A stretch of 48,385 bases of DNA. Origin: Deltaproteobacteria bacterium (GTDB lineage: Bacteria; Bdellovibrionota_B; Oligoflexia; Oligoflexales; CAIYRB01). Both the position numbers and the translations under genes were made by a program. The stretch lies in NCBI GenBank assembly GCA_016874735.1, contig VGTI01000032.1, positions 1 to 48,385 on the forward strand, given 5' to 3'. Shown here in pieces: positions 24,731 to 34,769 of the stretch (the stretch's first letter is position 1; each line of letters opens with the position of its first letter). The notes beneath the pieces were generated by a model. That model made no database searches, was not told the origin of the DNA, and saw nothing but the letters and a program-made list of their open reading frames with translations.

Positions 24731-24900
24731 CCACAAAAGCCCACCTCTCGTGCCTGCGACTCCAGAGGTAGCCATGATACAATGTAACCATAGGGTTTAG
24801 CGTGGTTTTTCTGATGCTTCGCTAGGCTATCCAGTGATCCCAGCCACATAATTTCGCAGGTTTGGTAAATCCCCAAACATTTTACCCCGAGGTAGTACCC

Positions 24901-26529
24901 ATGACGTCGCGTGTTTGGTCGTACCTTGCAGTCGGTCTCTGTGGGTTGACCCTTGTTAGTTGCGGTAAGACGCAGCAAATAGCCTCACAGGAGGCAACTC
25001 TCGCGGCCAAAAAGGGCTACACCGAACGCCATCACCGCATCGCCATGGCGGACGGCACCAAACTTGGCACTAGCATCTTCACCCCTGACCCCGTTAGCTT
25101 TCCCGGCAAAAGACCGGCCATACTCATGGGGAGCTCCTGGGCCCTGAACGAATGGGAGTACGACGGGCCTGCGCGGGAATTTGCCAGGGACGGCTACGTC
25201 GTGCTCAATTTTGCCCCGCGAGGTTTTGGCATCTCTGGCGGGCGGGTGGGCGTGGCGTCTGGCCGCGACATCCAAGACATCTCAGAGCTTATCGATTGGC
25301 TGGTCACCAATACGCCAACTGACGGCACCAAAATTGCCATGGCCGGAGTTTCCTACGGTGCGGGCTTGGGCCTACTCGCCGCGGCACATGACGAACGCAT
25401 CAAAGCGGTGGTCGCCCTGAGCGGCTGGGGTAACCTTATCGAAGCGCTGGCGCCCAACGAAAGCGGGCGGCAAGTCGCCATGAGTCTCCTGGTCGGCAGT
25501 GGCACCCTCTTTGGACGCTTGGATCCGCAGCTCTATCAGCTCGTGGATGACCTAAAGCAGCACCGTAACGTCGATACTCTGAGAGCTTGGGCTCGTGTGC
25601 GCTCGCCCCTCACCTACATCGATCGCCTCAACGCCCGCGGTGTTGCCATCATGATCGGCAACAGCTATCAGGATAGCCTCTTCCCCCCAAACCAAGTGCG
25701 TGAATTCTACGAAAAACTGACTGGCCCCAAAATGCTGTACATGGATCACGGCATCCACGCCGTCAGCGCAGTACCGGGGATGTTTGGCATGCCGAGCGAG
25801 ATCTGGTTCGATGTCCACGCCTGGTTCGACTACCACTTACTGGGCAAGGAATCCGAGGTGATCAAGCGTCCTCCCGTCAGCTTCGGTACCGATCACGGCC
25901 GCGAATACTACGCGCAAATTCCTCAGCCGAGCTCCGCCGAGAGCGCCGTGTTCCGCCTGAAGACCCTCAATAAAGTGGTCCCGAAGGAGACCCCGTCCAG
26001 TCGGGAGTCTCATATACCGAGCGTCGTCATTCGTTTGATTGGCAACATCGATTCAGCCGCAACCTCGGGGATACCCCTGCTCTCGGATGCTGCCGATGCC
26101 TACCTGCGCCTACCGGTGATGCAGGCTATTAGCTTCATCAATAAAAGCCATGCGGCCATTTATCTGTCCGAGCCTATGGGTATTACCACTAACATACGTG
26201 GTATGCCGCGGGTCACAGTGAACCTCGAACCACATCGGGGACCGGTGCAGTTGGCCTCCTACCTCTACGACGTCGACCGCAACAACATCGGACGCCTCAT
26301 TACGCACGGTATTTACAGCCGCTACGAGCCCAATCCTAGTCCGGCTTCCGTCAGCACCGACATGTTCATGGCGGCCTATGATGTGCCGGCAGGTCACCGT
26401 ATTGCGATTGCTATTGATACCCGTGACCCGCTATACGTAGACCCAACACCAGAGACTTATCAGCTTGAGATCAATCATTCCCCTCATCAGGAGGCCACGG
26501 TATCTCTACCTACCGTCAACTTTCTTTAA
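24901..26529 (+). CDS. CocE/NonD family (S15-type) alpha/beta-hydrolase lipoprotein
   Basis: This 542-aa protein starts at ATG 24901, which has GAGGTAG upstream. The frame is open to 24862 without a ribosome site. The signal ends GLTLVSC, a lipobox. The hydrolase core shows PAILMGSSW, LNFAPRGFGISGG and the nucleophile elbow GVSYGAG. The probable acid is in GNSYQDSLFP and the base in MDHGIHAV, giving a complete Ser-Asp-His triad. A C-terminal jelly-roll-like part (about 350-540, YDVPAGHRIAIAIDTRDP) matches the PepX_C domain of X-Pro dipeptidyl-peptidase/CocE enzymes. It is likely an envelope-anchored peptidase or esterase; the substrate is open. The next gene starts one base after its stop if ATG 26531 is used. 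Confidence 0.88.
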   Translation: MTSRVWSYLAVGLCGLTLVSCGKTQQIASQEATLAAKKGYTERHHRIAMADGTKLGTSIFTPDPVSFPGKRPAILMGSSWALNEWEYDGPAREFARDGYVVLNFAPRGFGISGGRVGVASGRDIQDISELIDWLVTNTPTDGTKIAMAGVSYGAGLGLLAAAHDERIKAVVALSGWGNLIEALAPNESGRQVAMSLLVGSGTLFGRLDPQLYQLVDDLKQHRNVDTLRAWARVRSPLTYIDRLNARGVAIMIGNSYQDSLFPPNQVREFYEKLTGPKMLYMDHGIHAVSAVPGMFGMPSEIWFDVHAWFDYHLLGKESEVIKRPPVSFGTDHGREYYAQIPQPSSAESAVFRLKTLNKVVPKETPSSRESHIPSVVIRLIGNIDSAATSGIPLLSDAADAYLRLPVMQAISFINKSHAAIYLSEPMGITTNIRGMPRVTVNLEPHRGPVQLASYLYDVDRNNIGRLITHGIYSRYEPNPSPASVSTDMFMAAYDVPAGHRIAIAIDTRDPLYVDPTPETYQLEINHSPHQEATVSLPTVNFL

Positions 26530-26530
26530 G

Positions 26531-28313
26531 ATGTGGCCACTTTTCCAGTCTGGTTAACCTCGCGGCCTGGGTCATCCTGGTAGTTAGCGACAGTGTCTCA
26601 GCTGCTACGCCGCTAAAAGAGGCGCAGCTTTACCCACCAATCGATCCGAGTCGCCCGCGCGCCAGTTACGTGGCGCGCAGTCAGCGCGCCATGATGGCAA
26701 CAGCGCATCCGCTTGCTAGCGCCGCCGGTATCGAGATTCTGCGCGCCGGCGGTAATGTCGTTGACGCCACGGTCGCTGCCTCGTTTGTCATTTCGGTGGT
26801 CAGGCCGCAGTCGACCGGCATTGGTGGTGGCGGCTTTCTTCTTTACTACGATGCTAAAGATAAAAAGACGCGGGCCTATGATTTTCGCGAACGCGCCCCC
26901 GCAGCAGCCACGCGCGACATGTACGTCGGGCCTCAAGGGCAATCGCGACCGTTTCGCTATGGCAAAGTGGAGATACCTGATGCCTCGGTCAACGGTCACT
27001 TGGCTGCCGGGGTACCAGGCTTAGTGGCAGGCCTGACGGCCATTCATCGCAATCACGGGCGACTACCTCTGGCCAAGGTGTTGCAACCAGCGATTAAAAT
27101 TGCCACTAGTGGCTTTCCTGTTTATCCTATGCTGGCCGCGAGGCTAACCGAGCGCGCGGCGGTACTCAGCAAGTTTCCGGCTACAGCGAAGATTTTTTTC
27201 AAACATGGCCAACCACTGCCCACCGGTAGTCTCCTCGTTCAAAAAGACTTGGCCAAAACTCTGGAGCGCATAGCCAAGTTTGGCGCCGCTGATTTTTATA
27301 CGGGAGAAACCGCCAGGCTACTTCTTGCCGAGATGAAGCGCGGACGCGGACTGATCACTAAAGCCGACTTAGCCGATTACAAAATGATCGAGCGCGAACC
27401 ACTGCAAGTCACCTATGCTGGTCATCAACTGGTGGCCATGCCCCCACCCTCCTCCGGGGGGATCACCCTACTCGAAGTGCTCAATATCCTGGCTGACTCC
27501 CCTGCCGCTAAGGCGCCCTTTGGGAGCGCGGAGTCCGCACATTGGTTAGCAGAGTCTATGCGGCGTGCTTTTGCTGATCGCGCGCAGTTTCTGGGCGACC
27601 CAGCATTTACCAAGATGCCGCTACGCGGCCTTCTGTCGCTAGATTATGCTGCCGCGCTCCGTCAGAGTATCGACTCTAAAAAAGCCACCAACTCAAGCAA
27701 GCTCGCTCCGAGCCAACCAGAAAAATATGAGCACCCATCGACCACCCACTTAGCGGTCGTGGATGCGGCGGGCAATGCGGTGAGTACGACGCAAACAGTC
27801 AATTACTACTTCGGCTCCGGCGTCGTCGCGGCTGGCACCGGCGTGCTACTCAACGACGAGATGGATGACTTTGCCAAACGTCCAGGGGCAGCCAATGTTT
27901 TTGGTTTAGTTGGCAGTGATGCCAACGCCGTCGCGGCTGGCAAAACACCGCTGTCGTCGATGTCTCCCACCCTCATCTTTGACGCCCAGGGTCAGCTCCG
28001 CTTGGCTCTCGGGTCGCCAGGTGGGCCGCGCATTATCACGGCGACCTTGCAAACCATATTCAACAAGCTTGCTCGTGGCCTCGATCTTGCCGACGCCGTT
28101 CATGCCTACCGCATTCACCATCAGTGGTTACCGGACCAGCTGGAGTTTGAGCGCGGCGGCCTGGACCCCAAGGTGCGCGACGAGCTAAAAGCCTTGGGGC
28201 ATAAACTTACGGAGCACCCTGGTATGGGTGACGTCGAGGCTGTGGGGCGCGAACCGGACGGCCTCCTCGGAGTTTCCGACACCCGCTCTGACGGTCAACC
28301 CATGGGTCTTTAA
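26531..28313 (+). CDS. ggt: Gamma-glutamyltransferase, with apparent 1-base frameshift in the signal peptide
   Basis: The frame from GTG 26670 (547 aa) already starts inside the mature enzyme (ARSQRAMMATAHPLASAAG). Hallmarks are the autoprocessing and catalytic Thr in STTHLAVVD, LLNDEMDDF, PLSSMSPTLIF and GSPGGPRI. It belongs to the N-terminal nucleophile family that hydrolyses or transfers gamma-glutamyl groups, usually in the periplasm. The same frame is open upstream and encodes a signal-like SLVNLAAWVILVVSDSVSA but has no ATG, GTG or TTG. ATG 26531, one base after the previous stop, would supply MWPL... if one T were absent from the TTTT run at 26541-26544. I therefore mark the gene from 26531. 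It may be a real frameshift, a sequencing error or a non-standard start (CTG 26550). Confidence 0.85.
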
Positions 28314-28368
28314 GCCATCCGCCGTTTGTCAAGTAACCGCCAGAGTCTGTCTTAAGCTGAGGATGGGA

Positions 28369-28374
28369 TATAAT
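28369..28374 (+). promoter_or_regulatory. Candidate -10 element of the GH36 gene
   Basis: A perfect TATAAT lies 33 bases upstream of the ATG at 28407, in the gap after ggt. The -35 is poor (CTGTCT region). It suggests the GH36 gene has its own promoter. Confidence 0.4.
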
Positions 28375-28406
28375 CTAGGGACCCATCCACAACTTGGAAC
28401 AACGCA

Positions 28407-30326
28407 ATGACCCTCTACCCCACCCGTGTAGTGTTCGTGGCCGCTTCATTCCTTGCCTCTTCGTTCCTTCTATGGGCATCGCCTAGCACCGCCGCAGTGC
28501 CGGAGCCCGGCTGGCACCTCAATCATCAGGGACTCGCGGCCAAAAGCGCCGACTCTGAGGCCCTGCTGCGCCCAGTCTTGCGAACCAAGACCGGATGGGT
28601 CGAGCCCCGGGTGAGTGACTGTGAATTGCGCGCTGGTAGTTACACCTGCCGCCTCGATGGATATGGTTATTTGCGCGTTGAGAAGAATCCCGCCTACCGC
28701 GTGGTTTTTGAGGCTACGAGTGACACCCAAGTGCGCAGTATCGGCCTTAGCGGTCAACTCAAGCTACCTGGGGCACGAGGCTGGTTGTCCAACGGCTTCC
28801 AGTCTTGGTCACAGACGGGTTTCATTTCGCTGCAGGCCGAGATTCCCGAGCGTGAGTTGGATCGTGCGTTGGCACTGGTAGGTGAGGACGAGGTATATCG
28901 TCGCGGTCCCGAGATGTCTTGGTGGTATAGCTATGCCGCTGGGGGCGACCACAGTTTTCTTGCTGGGGCATCGAGCGCGCGCCATCTTAAATCTTGGGTC
29001 CAAATGACGCGCCCTACCGCGGGCCATGATCTGGCTGTAAAGCTCGTCAGTGGCGCTACCGAAGAGCTCACTGTGGCTGCCGGCAATCAAATCACCAGTG
29101 AGAATTTTTACCTCTATCTAGGACCCTCACTGTCCAAAGCCATGGCCGACTACAGTGCCGCCATGCCTAGTCGGCGCAAACTAAGCCCTAAACCAACTCC
29201 TGTAGGTTGGAACTCCTGGTACGAACTCTGGAACAAAGTAAAGCCACAAGATCTCGTCAGCAATGCGCGCATCTTTGCTGATCTCTTTCAGCCGCGGATC
29301 CCCGATGCCAATCTGCCTGGATTTGTGGTCCTCGACGATGGCTGGCAACAAGCATGGGGCGACTGGTACCCCAACACCAAGTTCCCCCACGGTATCGCGA
29401 CGGTCGCTCGGGAGCTAAGCGACCAAGGATTTCAGATGGGCATTTGGATTGCTCCGCTGCTCGTAGCGAAGGGTAGTCGCACGGCCCGACTCCACCCTGA
29501 CTGGCTCGTGCAAGGCGCTAACTACTCCCACCCCACCACGGGCGAGTATGGAGTGCTCGATGTCACACATCCAGCTGCTGCGGCGCACTTGCAGCAAACC
29601 ATAGAGCGACTCGTCGGCTGGGGCGTTAAATTGATCAAAATCGACTTCCTTTTTGCCGGAACGATCGAAGGCAAGCGCCACAAGAAAGCCACGGGCACCG
29701 AGGCCTACGAGCGCGCCCTGTCGCTGATCCGGGCGGCGGCTGGAACCAACACCGAACTGCTTGCCGTCGGCTCCCCACCGATCCCGACCATGAGCTACGT
29801 GGATGGTTGGCGCGTCGGTGGCGACATCGCCTTCACACCGTCGCTTATTGGCTGGCCACCGCCGACTTTTGCCTTCATCGCCAACCAGGCGCGGAGCGTC
29901 GCCGGTCGCTACCCATTCTGCCTCGCCACCTTGTGCGATGCCGATCCCATCCTCATGCGGGCTCCCTTGCCAGAACATGAGGTACAGCTAGGCAGTTGGG
30001 TGGTCGCGTCCACGGGCGGTGCCTTGTTCTTATCTGATGATCTGCCAAAGTTGACGGCAGAGCGTGTATTTTGGGGACTGGGCGCACCGCAGTTACGCGC
30101 TGCTCTGTCGGGACGACCTGCGCTGCCTGTTAGTTTCGTACCTCCCTATGTGCCGCAGGAGCTGGTTAGCATGAAAGACAACCTATACACGGCCGAGCAC
30201 GACGTTCCGAACCTGTGGCGTATGCCCGACGGTACGTTGGTCGCATTGAATTTTAGCCATAGCCCTCAGGAGATTGCGGGCCGTCGCGTGCCGGCAAAAT
30301 CGAGCTTGATCATCCACAACCCTTAG
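28407..30326 (+). CDS. Secreted glycoside hydrolase family 36 (alpha-galactosidase-like)
   Basis: This 639-aa protein has a signal peptide (VVFVAASFLASSFLLWASPSTAA). An N-terminal beta domain spans about 35-240. The TIM barrel starts at TPVGWNSWYELW (about 264-275) with VVLDDGWQQAWGDW. The nucleophile is probably Asp413 in KLIKIDFLF and the acid/base Asp473 in WRVGGDIAF, the expected clan GH-D arrangement. A short C-terminal beta domain follows. The specificity (alpha-galactose or another alpha-sugar) cannot be settled from sequence. With the GH2 enzyme nearby it suggests use of galactose-containing polysaccharides. The ribosome site is weak. Confidence 0.85.
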   Translation: MTLYPTRVVFVAASFLASSFLLWASPSTAAVPEPGWHLNHQGLAAKSADSEALLRPVLRTKTGWVEPRVSDCELRAGSYTCRLDGYGYLRVEKNPAYRVVFEATSDTQVRSIGLSGQLKLPGARGWLSNGFQSWSQTGFISLQAEIPERELDRALALVGEDEVYRRGPEMSWWYSYAAGGDHSFLAGASSARHLKSWVQMTRPTAGHDLAVKLVSGATEELTVAAGNQITSENFYLYLGPSLSKAMADYSAAMPSRRKLSPKPTPVGWNSWYELWNKVKPQDLVSNARIFADLFQPRIPDANLPGFVVLDDGWQQAWGDWYPNTKFPHGIATVARELSDQGFQMGIWIAPLLVAKGSRTARLHPDWLVQGANYSHPTTGEYGVLDVTHPAAAAHLQQTIERLVGWGVKLIKIDFLFAGTIEGKRHKKATGTEAYERALSLIRAAAGTNTELLAVGSPPIPTMSYVDGWRVGGDIAFTPSLIGWPPPTFAFIANQARSVAGRYPFCLATLCDADPILMRAPLPEHEVQLGSWVVASTGGALFLSDDLPKLTAERVFWGLGAPQLRAALSGRPALPVSFVPPYVPQELVSMKDNLYTAEHDVPNLWRMPDGTLVALNFSHSPQEIAGRRVPAKSSLIIHNP

Positions 30327-30363
30327 GCACCCAGTTTAACGGCAGCATCACAGGGAGACTACC

Positions 30364-30945
30364 GTGTCGCACCGCACCAAACTAACTAATAAAAAGTTGT
30401 TCATAATCGCTAGCGCACTTTGCTCTGTCGCGTTAGCAACACCTGGTGTCGCCAAGAATTACAGTGCCGAGATCGGTGCGAGCGGTAGTCTGGATTCGGG
30501 TAGCTACCAAGTCGGCGACGGCGGTGACCAGTCGCGGACCACAGTGAAGGCCGATCTCACGTGGCTATTCTTCCTGAGGCAATATCAAATAGGTCCAACA
30601 ATTCGCTATAGTTCAACGAGTTACGGCAGCAGCAACGCGAGCAGCCTAGCCGTAGGGCCAATGTTCAAATACAATTTTGGTACGCTCGGCGGCGATGCGA
30701 CAGTGCCTTTTGCTTACGCCGGATTTGAGTTCAGCTCTGGTGAGAACAGCTACCTATCATTGACCGGCGACTATAGTGGAACCAACTTAGCCTTCGGTGG
30801 TGGCGTCAACTTCATGGTGGGACCGAATGTGAGTTTTCAACCACGTCTGGAGCGTTACCAACAATGGCGCAAGACCTCTAGTGGCAACGTCAACGTGACC
30901 GCCGGGGGATTCCAAGTGTTGCTCGGTCTTTCGATTTTCATCTGA
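30364..30945 (+). CDS. Outer-membrane beta-barrel protein
   Basis: This 193-aa protein starts at GTG 30364 with AGGGAG upstream. The signal peptide (KKLFIIASALCSVALATPGVA) is followed by alternating amphipathic strands rich in Gly, Ser and Tyr. About eight strands are predicted, and the C-terminus is hydrophobic and aromatic (FQVLLGLSIFI), as expected for an outer-membrane barrel. No specific family is recognised. The next gene follows after 19 bases, so they are probably co-transcribed. Confidence 0.75.
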   Translation: MSHRTKLTNKKLFIIASALCSVALATPGVAKNYSAEIGASGSLDSGSYQVGDGGDQSRTTVKADLTWLFFLRQYQIGPTIRYSSTSYGSSNASSLAVGPMFKYNFGTLGGDATVPFAYAGFEFSSGENSYLSLTGDYSGTNLAFGGGVNFMVGPNVSFQPRLERYQQWRKTSSGNVNVTAGGFQVLLGLSIFI

Positions 30946-30964
30946 CTCGTTAGGGAGAGGTATC

Positions 30965-32020
30965 ATGAGCACCATGAAACCTGCGGCCGCAGGTACCGCC
31001 AACAAGGTCGAAGAACGCAGCTTTACCCAGGGTAAGGTCATATTCAATGCTGGTGATACAGGTGGCGATCTCTTCTTTATCGACGAAGGCGAAGTCGAAA
31101 TTTACACCGTCAAGGACGGTCAGGAGGTGCGTCTCAGCACCATGCGTCCTGGCGAGATTATCGGTGTCATGACCTGCCTGACTGACGGGCCGCGCATGGC
31201 ATCCGCGCGGACCTTGACGGCGACGCGCTGCCGCGTCATTCCGCATGCCAGCGTGATGAAGACGGTTGAGACCCTACCACCGTGGCTGAAGATCGTGCTG
31301 AAGGAATACGGGGCGCGTCTGGATCAAATGAACTCGTCTTTTGCCTCACAGTCTCTGCGCGTCCGTGAACTTCAAGATAACCAACTCAGTCATCTTTACT
31401 ATGCACAGCTCATGGTTTCTGCCATCGCTAACATGTCCGAATTTATCGCCATCACCCAAGAAGCTGGCAAGGTCGTCGTTATTGCCGACCTCCTACAACG
31501 ACTGGAGATGGTCCTCAATTTGGAGCGGCCACTCATCGACCGCATCTACGGCGTCCTCTTGGATTCAGGCCTGATCCGTGTCGAAATCGAACCAGAACGT
31601 AAAAGACAGGTCATTAAGCTGCAAGCAGCACAAAAGATGACGCACTTTGTCCAGTTTGTACGCGAGACCAAACACGGTGCTGCCAAAAAATATTTGAAGG
31701 CCAAGTTTAATTACAAAGAGACGCGGTTGCTCTCGGCCCTAGTTAAATTTGCCGCGCGTCAGAATATGCCCCTCGATCAGGCCTGTACCCTGCCTTACGA
31801 TCTGCTGAAGGAAAATTTGCAGAAAGCCATTGGCGTCCCTTTTGAGGAGGCGCTGCTAGCCAAACCAGCGACACTGCAGCTGGTGAGCCTGAAGACCAAC
31901 CCGGAAGCGGTGGAGATCAGGCCGCAGTCGGTGTCGCGGACGGTAGCCTGCATTGAGGCCGTGCTCAAACTTAAGGAGCTGGATGATCCCTCGGCTAAGA
32001 AAAAGTCGGATGCCGCCTGA
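30965..32020 (+). CDS. Cyclic nucleotide-binding domain protein
   Basis: This 351-aa cytoplasmic protein has a CNBD at about residues 17-125 (FTQGKVIFNAGDTGGDLFFI, then GEIIGVMTCLTDGPRMASA in the phosphate-binding cassette position). There is no C-terminal CRP-type helix-turn-helix that I can place with confidence. The region 140-240 is helical, with a possible winged-helix (IADLLQRLEMVLNLERPLIDRIYGVLLDSGLI). The tail is Lys/Ala-rich. It may be an effector module responding to cAMP or c-di-GMP-like ligands; the conserved Arg for cNMP phosphate may be the Arg of GPRMASA. AGGGAGAGG gives a strong start. Confidence 0.8.
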   Translation: MSTMKPAAAGTANKVEERSFTQGKVIFNAGDTGGDLFFIDEGEVEIYTVKDGQEVRLSTMRPGEIIGVMTCLTDGPRMASARTLTATRCRVIPHASVMKTVETLPPWLKIVLKEYGARLDQMNSSFASQSLRVRELQDNQLSHLYYAQLMVSAIANMSEFIAITQEAGKVVVIADLLQRLEMVLNLERPLIDRIYGVLLDSGLIRVEIEPERKRQVIKLQAAQKMTHFVQFVRETKHGAAKKYLKAKFNYKETRLLSALVKFAARQNMPLDQACTLPYDLLKENLQKAIGVPFEEALLAKPATLQLVSLKTNPEAVEIRPQSVSRTVACIEAVLKLKELDDPSAKKKSDAA

Positions 32021-32120
32021 TTTTGGGTAAAAACACTTGCCATAGTGGCGTTAACCCCGATACCTCTATGGCTCGTATTCTCGACTCCCAAGTGCTGCCG
32101 CCTGAGGTCCGTTAAGTTAC

Positions 32121-32717
32121 ATGTCTTTCGACCAGCCTATCGATGCCGTTCGTAACCGTAAGAATCTGAAACTATTCATTGTAATCGATGATAGCTTGGA
32201 TTTCCGCTACAAGGTCATCAACCCCAGCGGCGAGGTGTTGATCCTGCCCGACCTCCTCTTTGAGGACGATCCGATCATCGTAGCACCAGAGGATGCGAGC
32301 ACCGAGTTTTCGCCTGAGCAATTGAGCGCCTATAGCGAGCACTTGGTTAAGGCTGCGGCAGCTGCCGCGGCAGCTAAGCTCGCAGCATCACGCCCAGAGC
32401 CACCACGCCGTATTGTGGCCGAGCCTGCACCTCGGCCCAAGACCCGCCGTCAGCAAAGCACTCCGATCCAGACTCGTCGTGGACTAGCTGCCTCGTGGAG
32501 CGCTCCGCGCCTGACTTTCTACAAACACAAGATCGAGCCCCTACACCCGAAGCAATCGTTCAAGATCACTGTCGAGGGGACCGGCGACTTCGAGATCACC
32601 AAGGAAGACTTCGTAGCTCATTTCAACGACGTCATGATGTCACCGTCATACCGGGCTGATGGGCTGTTTACATACCCCCAGATTCCAGACAAAGCGCTTC
32701 GTTACCGCAAGGCCTAA
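32121..32717 (+). CDS. Hypothetical protein, 198 aa
   Basis: I do not recognise a family. The N-terminal 60 residues look like a small beta domain (NLKLFIVIDDSLDFRYKVIN, GEVLILPDLLFEDDPI). A poly-alanine stretch and a basic Pro/Arg linker (about 75-125) lead to a C-terminal domain with ITVEGTGDFEITKEDFVAHF. No signal peptide is present. It ends 6 bases before greB, so they are probably co-transcribed. Confidence 0.65.
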   Translation: MSFDQPIDAVRNRKNLKLFIVIDDSLDFRYKVINPSGEVLILPDLLFEDDPIIVAPEDASTEFSPEQLSAYSEHLVKAAAAAAAAKLAASRPEPPRRIVAEPAPRPKTRRQQSTPIQTRRGLAASWSAPRLTFYKHKIEPLHPKQSFKITVEGTGDFEITKEDFVAHFNDVMMSPSYRADGLFTYPQIPDKALRYRKA

Positions 32718-32723
32718 GTCTGC

Positions 32724-33248
32724 ATGCGCGGGGCATCAACTATCAAACCAACGAGTGACAAACCCAAGCGCCTGATGACACGTCATGGCTTCGAGGCGCT
32801 AGCCAAGGAGCACGACGAACTGCTGCTAGTCGAGCGACCCAAGGTTGTGCAGGGCATTGCCATAGCGGCCGCCGAGGGTGATCGCTCGGAAAATGCCGAG
32901 TATATTTACGGCAAGAAGCGTCTGCGCGAGCTCGACAAGAGGCTCCGCTACCTGGGTGGACTCCTGAAAGACGTGCAGTTGGTCGATCCGGCCAAGCTAA
33001 CGGGCGACCGCGTCAGTTTTGGATCCACAGTCGAGATAGTCGACGAGGACGGAGTCGAGAAGTCCTATACTATAGTGGGAGAGGGTGAGACTGAGTTCCA
33101 CGCTGACGGTATTTCTTACAAATCACCCGTAGCACGAGCGCTCCTGGGGCGTCGCGTAGGTGACATTGTCGTAGCTCAAAGGCCCGCCGGCGAGATTGAA
33201 CTGGAGATTACGGGTCTGCTTTTCGCAGGCCGCCCATGGAGGTCCTAG
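32724..33248 (+). CDS. greB: Transcription elongation factor GreB
   Basis: This 174-aa protein has the GreA/GreB coiled-coil with the acidic tip EGDRSENAEYIYGKKRLREL. YIYGKKRLRE is typical of GreB rather than GreA. The C-terminal FKBP-like domain follows (GDRVSFGSTVEIVDEDG, SPVARALLGRRVGD). GreB enters the RNA polymerase secondary channel and triggers cleavage of backtracked RNA. An N-terminal extension of about 17 residues precedes the usual start; a second ATG lies at MTRHGF. Its stop is one base before the pepP start. Confidence 0.92.
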   Translation: MRGASTIKPTSDKPKRLMTRHGFEALAKEHDELLLVERPKVVQGIAIAAAEGDRSENAEYIYGKKRLRELDKRLRYLGGLLKDVQLVDPAKLTGDRVSFGSTVEIVDEDGVEKSYTIVGEGETEFHADGISYKSPVARALLGRRVGDIVVAQRPAGEIELEITGLLFAGRPWRS

Positions 33249-33249
33249 A

Positions 33250-34710
33250 GTGAGCACCTTTAAGAATTCCCGCCCGGAAGCCAAGCAAGCCCACGACACC
33301 GCAACGCCACCTAACCTCGTTCAGTTCATGCTGCGTCACTGGCGTGTCAGCCCGACGCGCGCTAATCCCGCGCGCCATCTGGCCAATCACAAGGCGCGAC
33401 GGGCAGCGCTGAGCGCCCTTTTCCCGCGCGAGCTCGTCGTTATTCCCACCGGGGAGCGCAAGGTCAGAGCCAACGATCAGTTCTACCCATTCCGGGCTGG
33501 ATCCGACTTCTTTTATCTGACTGGGTGCCACGAGCCGGATTGTGTTTTGGTGCTGGATCCACGCAACAAAGGGCCGAAGGGCCACAAGGCGGTGCTTTTT
33601 GGCGAGCCGAATCCCGGCAAGACCGACGCCAGCTTTTTTACCGATCGCATCAATGGCGAGCTCTGGGAGGGACCGCGTCCGGGACTGCCCGAGCTGCAGG
33701 TGTTAACAGGGGTCGATGAGTGCTTACCGCTCAGTGAGCTTGAAGCCTACCTAGAGGCGGCCAAGAAGCGTGCCCCCAAGGGTTACCGGTTACTGCGGGA
33801 CTATGCGCCACGTTGCGCGCGGGCGCTCAGCGGTACCGATCAAGATGGCAACAAGGCACGCGACCTCGAGCTAGCCAACGCCCTGAGCGAGCTGCGTCTC
33901 ATCAAGGACGCTCAAGAGGTGGCTGAGCTGAGCGCGGTGATCAAATCAACCAAGCGAGGCTTCGAAGATGTGATCTGCGCGCTCAAAACGGCAAAAACCG
34001 AGCGCGAGCTGGAGACCACCTTCTGGGCGCGTGCGCGGCAAGAAGGTAACGACGTCGGTTACGGTACCATAGCTGCTGCCGGTGCCCATGCCTGCACTCT
34101 GCATTGGAAAAAGAACGACGGCAAGTTACGTCCCAAGGATCTCCTACTGCTCGATGCCGGGGTCGAAGGTCACAGCCTGTACACCGCCGATATCACTAGG
34201 ACCTTACCCATAGGTGGGAAATTTAGCAAAGAGCAGCTGGCGATCTACAGCCTTGTGCTCAAGGCCCAAAAGGCGGCTATTAAAGCCGTACGCCCAGGCA
34301 ACGACTTCATGGAACCAAATCGCGTCGCCATGGAGGTGCTAGCCTTAGGCCTTGAGGAGCTTGGCCTCTTGCCGATGAGCGCAGCGACCGCACTGCTGCC
34401 AGAAAATCAGTTCTACAAGCGCTATACACTTCACAACGTCAGCCATATGCTGGGCTTGGATGTGCATGACTGTGCCCAGGCGCGGCAAGAAACCTACAAA
34501 TACGGTAAGTTACAACCAGGCATGGTGCTAACCGTTGAGCCCGGTCTCTACTTCCAGCCGGACGACCTAACGGTCCCCGCTAAATACCGCGGCATCGGCG
34601 TGCGGATCGAGGACGATATCCTAGTAACTGCCAAGGGTTGTCGCAACCTATCGGCTGCCATCCCGAGCGAGCCAGGCGAGGTGGAGGCCTGGATGCGGTC
34701 GGTCTCATAG
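33250..34710 (+). CDS. pepP: Xaa-Pro aminopeptidase (M24B family)
   Basis: This protein of about 486 aa starts at GTG 33250, one base after the greB stop, with GGAGG 7 bases upstream. The frame is open to 33196. An N-terminal AMP_N domain (NHKARRAALSALFPRE, FRAGSDFFYLTGC) is followed by the pita-bread metallopeptidase domain. All metal-binding motifs are visible: LLLDAGVE, YTADITRTLP, HNVSHMLGLDVHD, LTVEPGLYF and VRIEDDI. It removes N-terminal residues before proline in the cytoplasm. Coupling to greB shows an operon. Confidence 0.92.
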   Translation: MSTFKNSRPEAKQAHDTATPPNLVQFMLRHWRVSPTRANPARHLANHKARRAALSALFPRELVVIPTGERKVRANDQFYPFRAGSDFFYLTGCHEPDCVLVLDPRNKGPKGHKAVLFGEPNPGKTDASFFTDRINGELWEGPRPGLPELQVLTGVDECLPLSELEAYLEAAKKRAPKGYRLLRDYAPRCARALSGTDQDGNKARDLELANALSELRLIKDAQEVAELSAVIKSTKRGFEDVICALKTAKTERELETTFWARARQEGNDVGYGTIAAAGAHACTLHWKKNDGKLRPKDLLLLDAGVEGHSLYTADITRTLPIGGKFSKEQLAIYSLVLKAQKAAIKAVRPGNDFMEPNRVAMEVLALGLEELGLLPMSAATALLPENQFYKRYTLHNVSHMLGLDVHDCAQARQETYKYGKLQPGMVLTVEPGLYFQPDDLTVPAKYRGIGVRIEDDILVTAKGCRNLSAAIPSEPGEVEAWMRSVS

Positions 34711-34769
34711 GCTCCGTCTAATGCTTGTCCCCAACCCAACCGATATACGGTCTGGCCGGGGGTAGTCTT

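Noticed and set aside
29415-29978. 187-aa frame antisense to the GH36 gene
   Set aside because: Shadow of conserved GH36 coding sequence.
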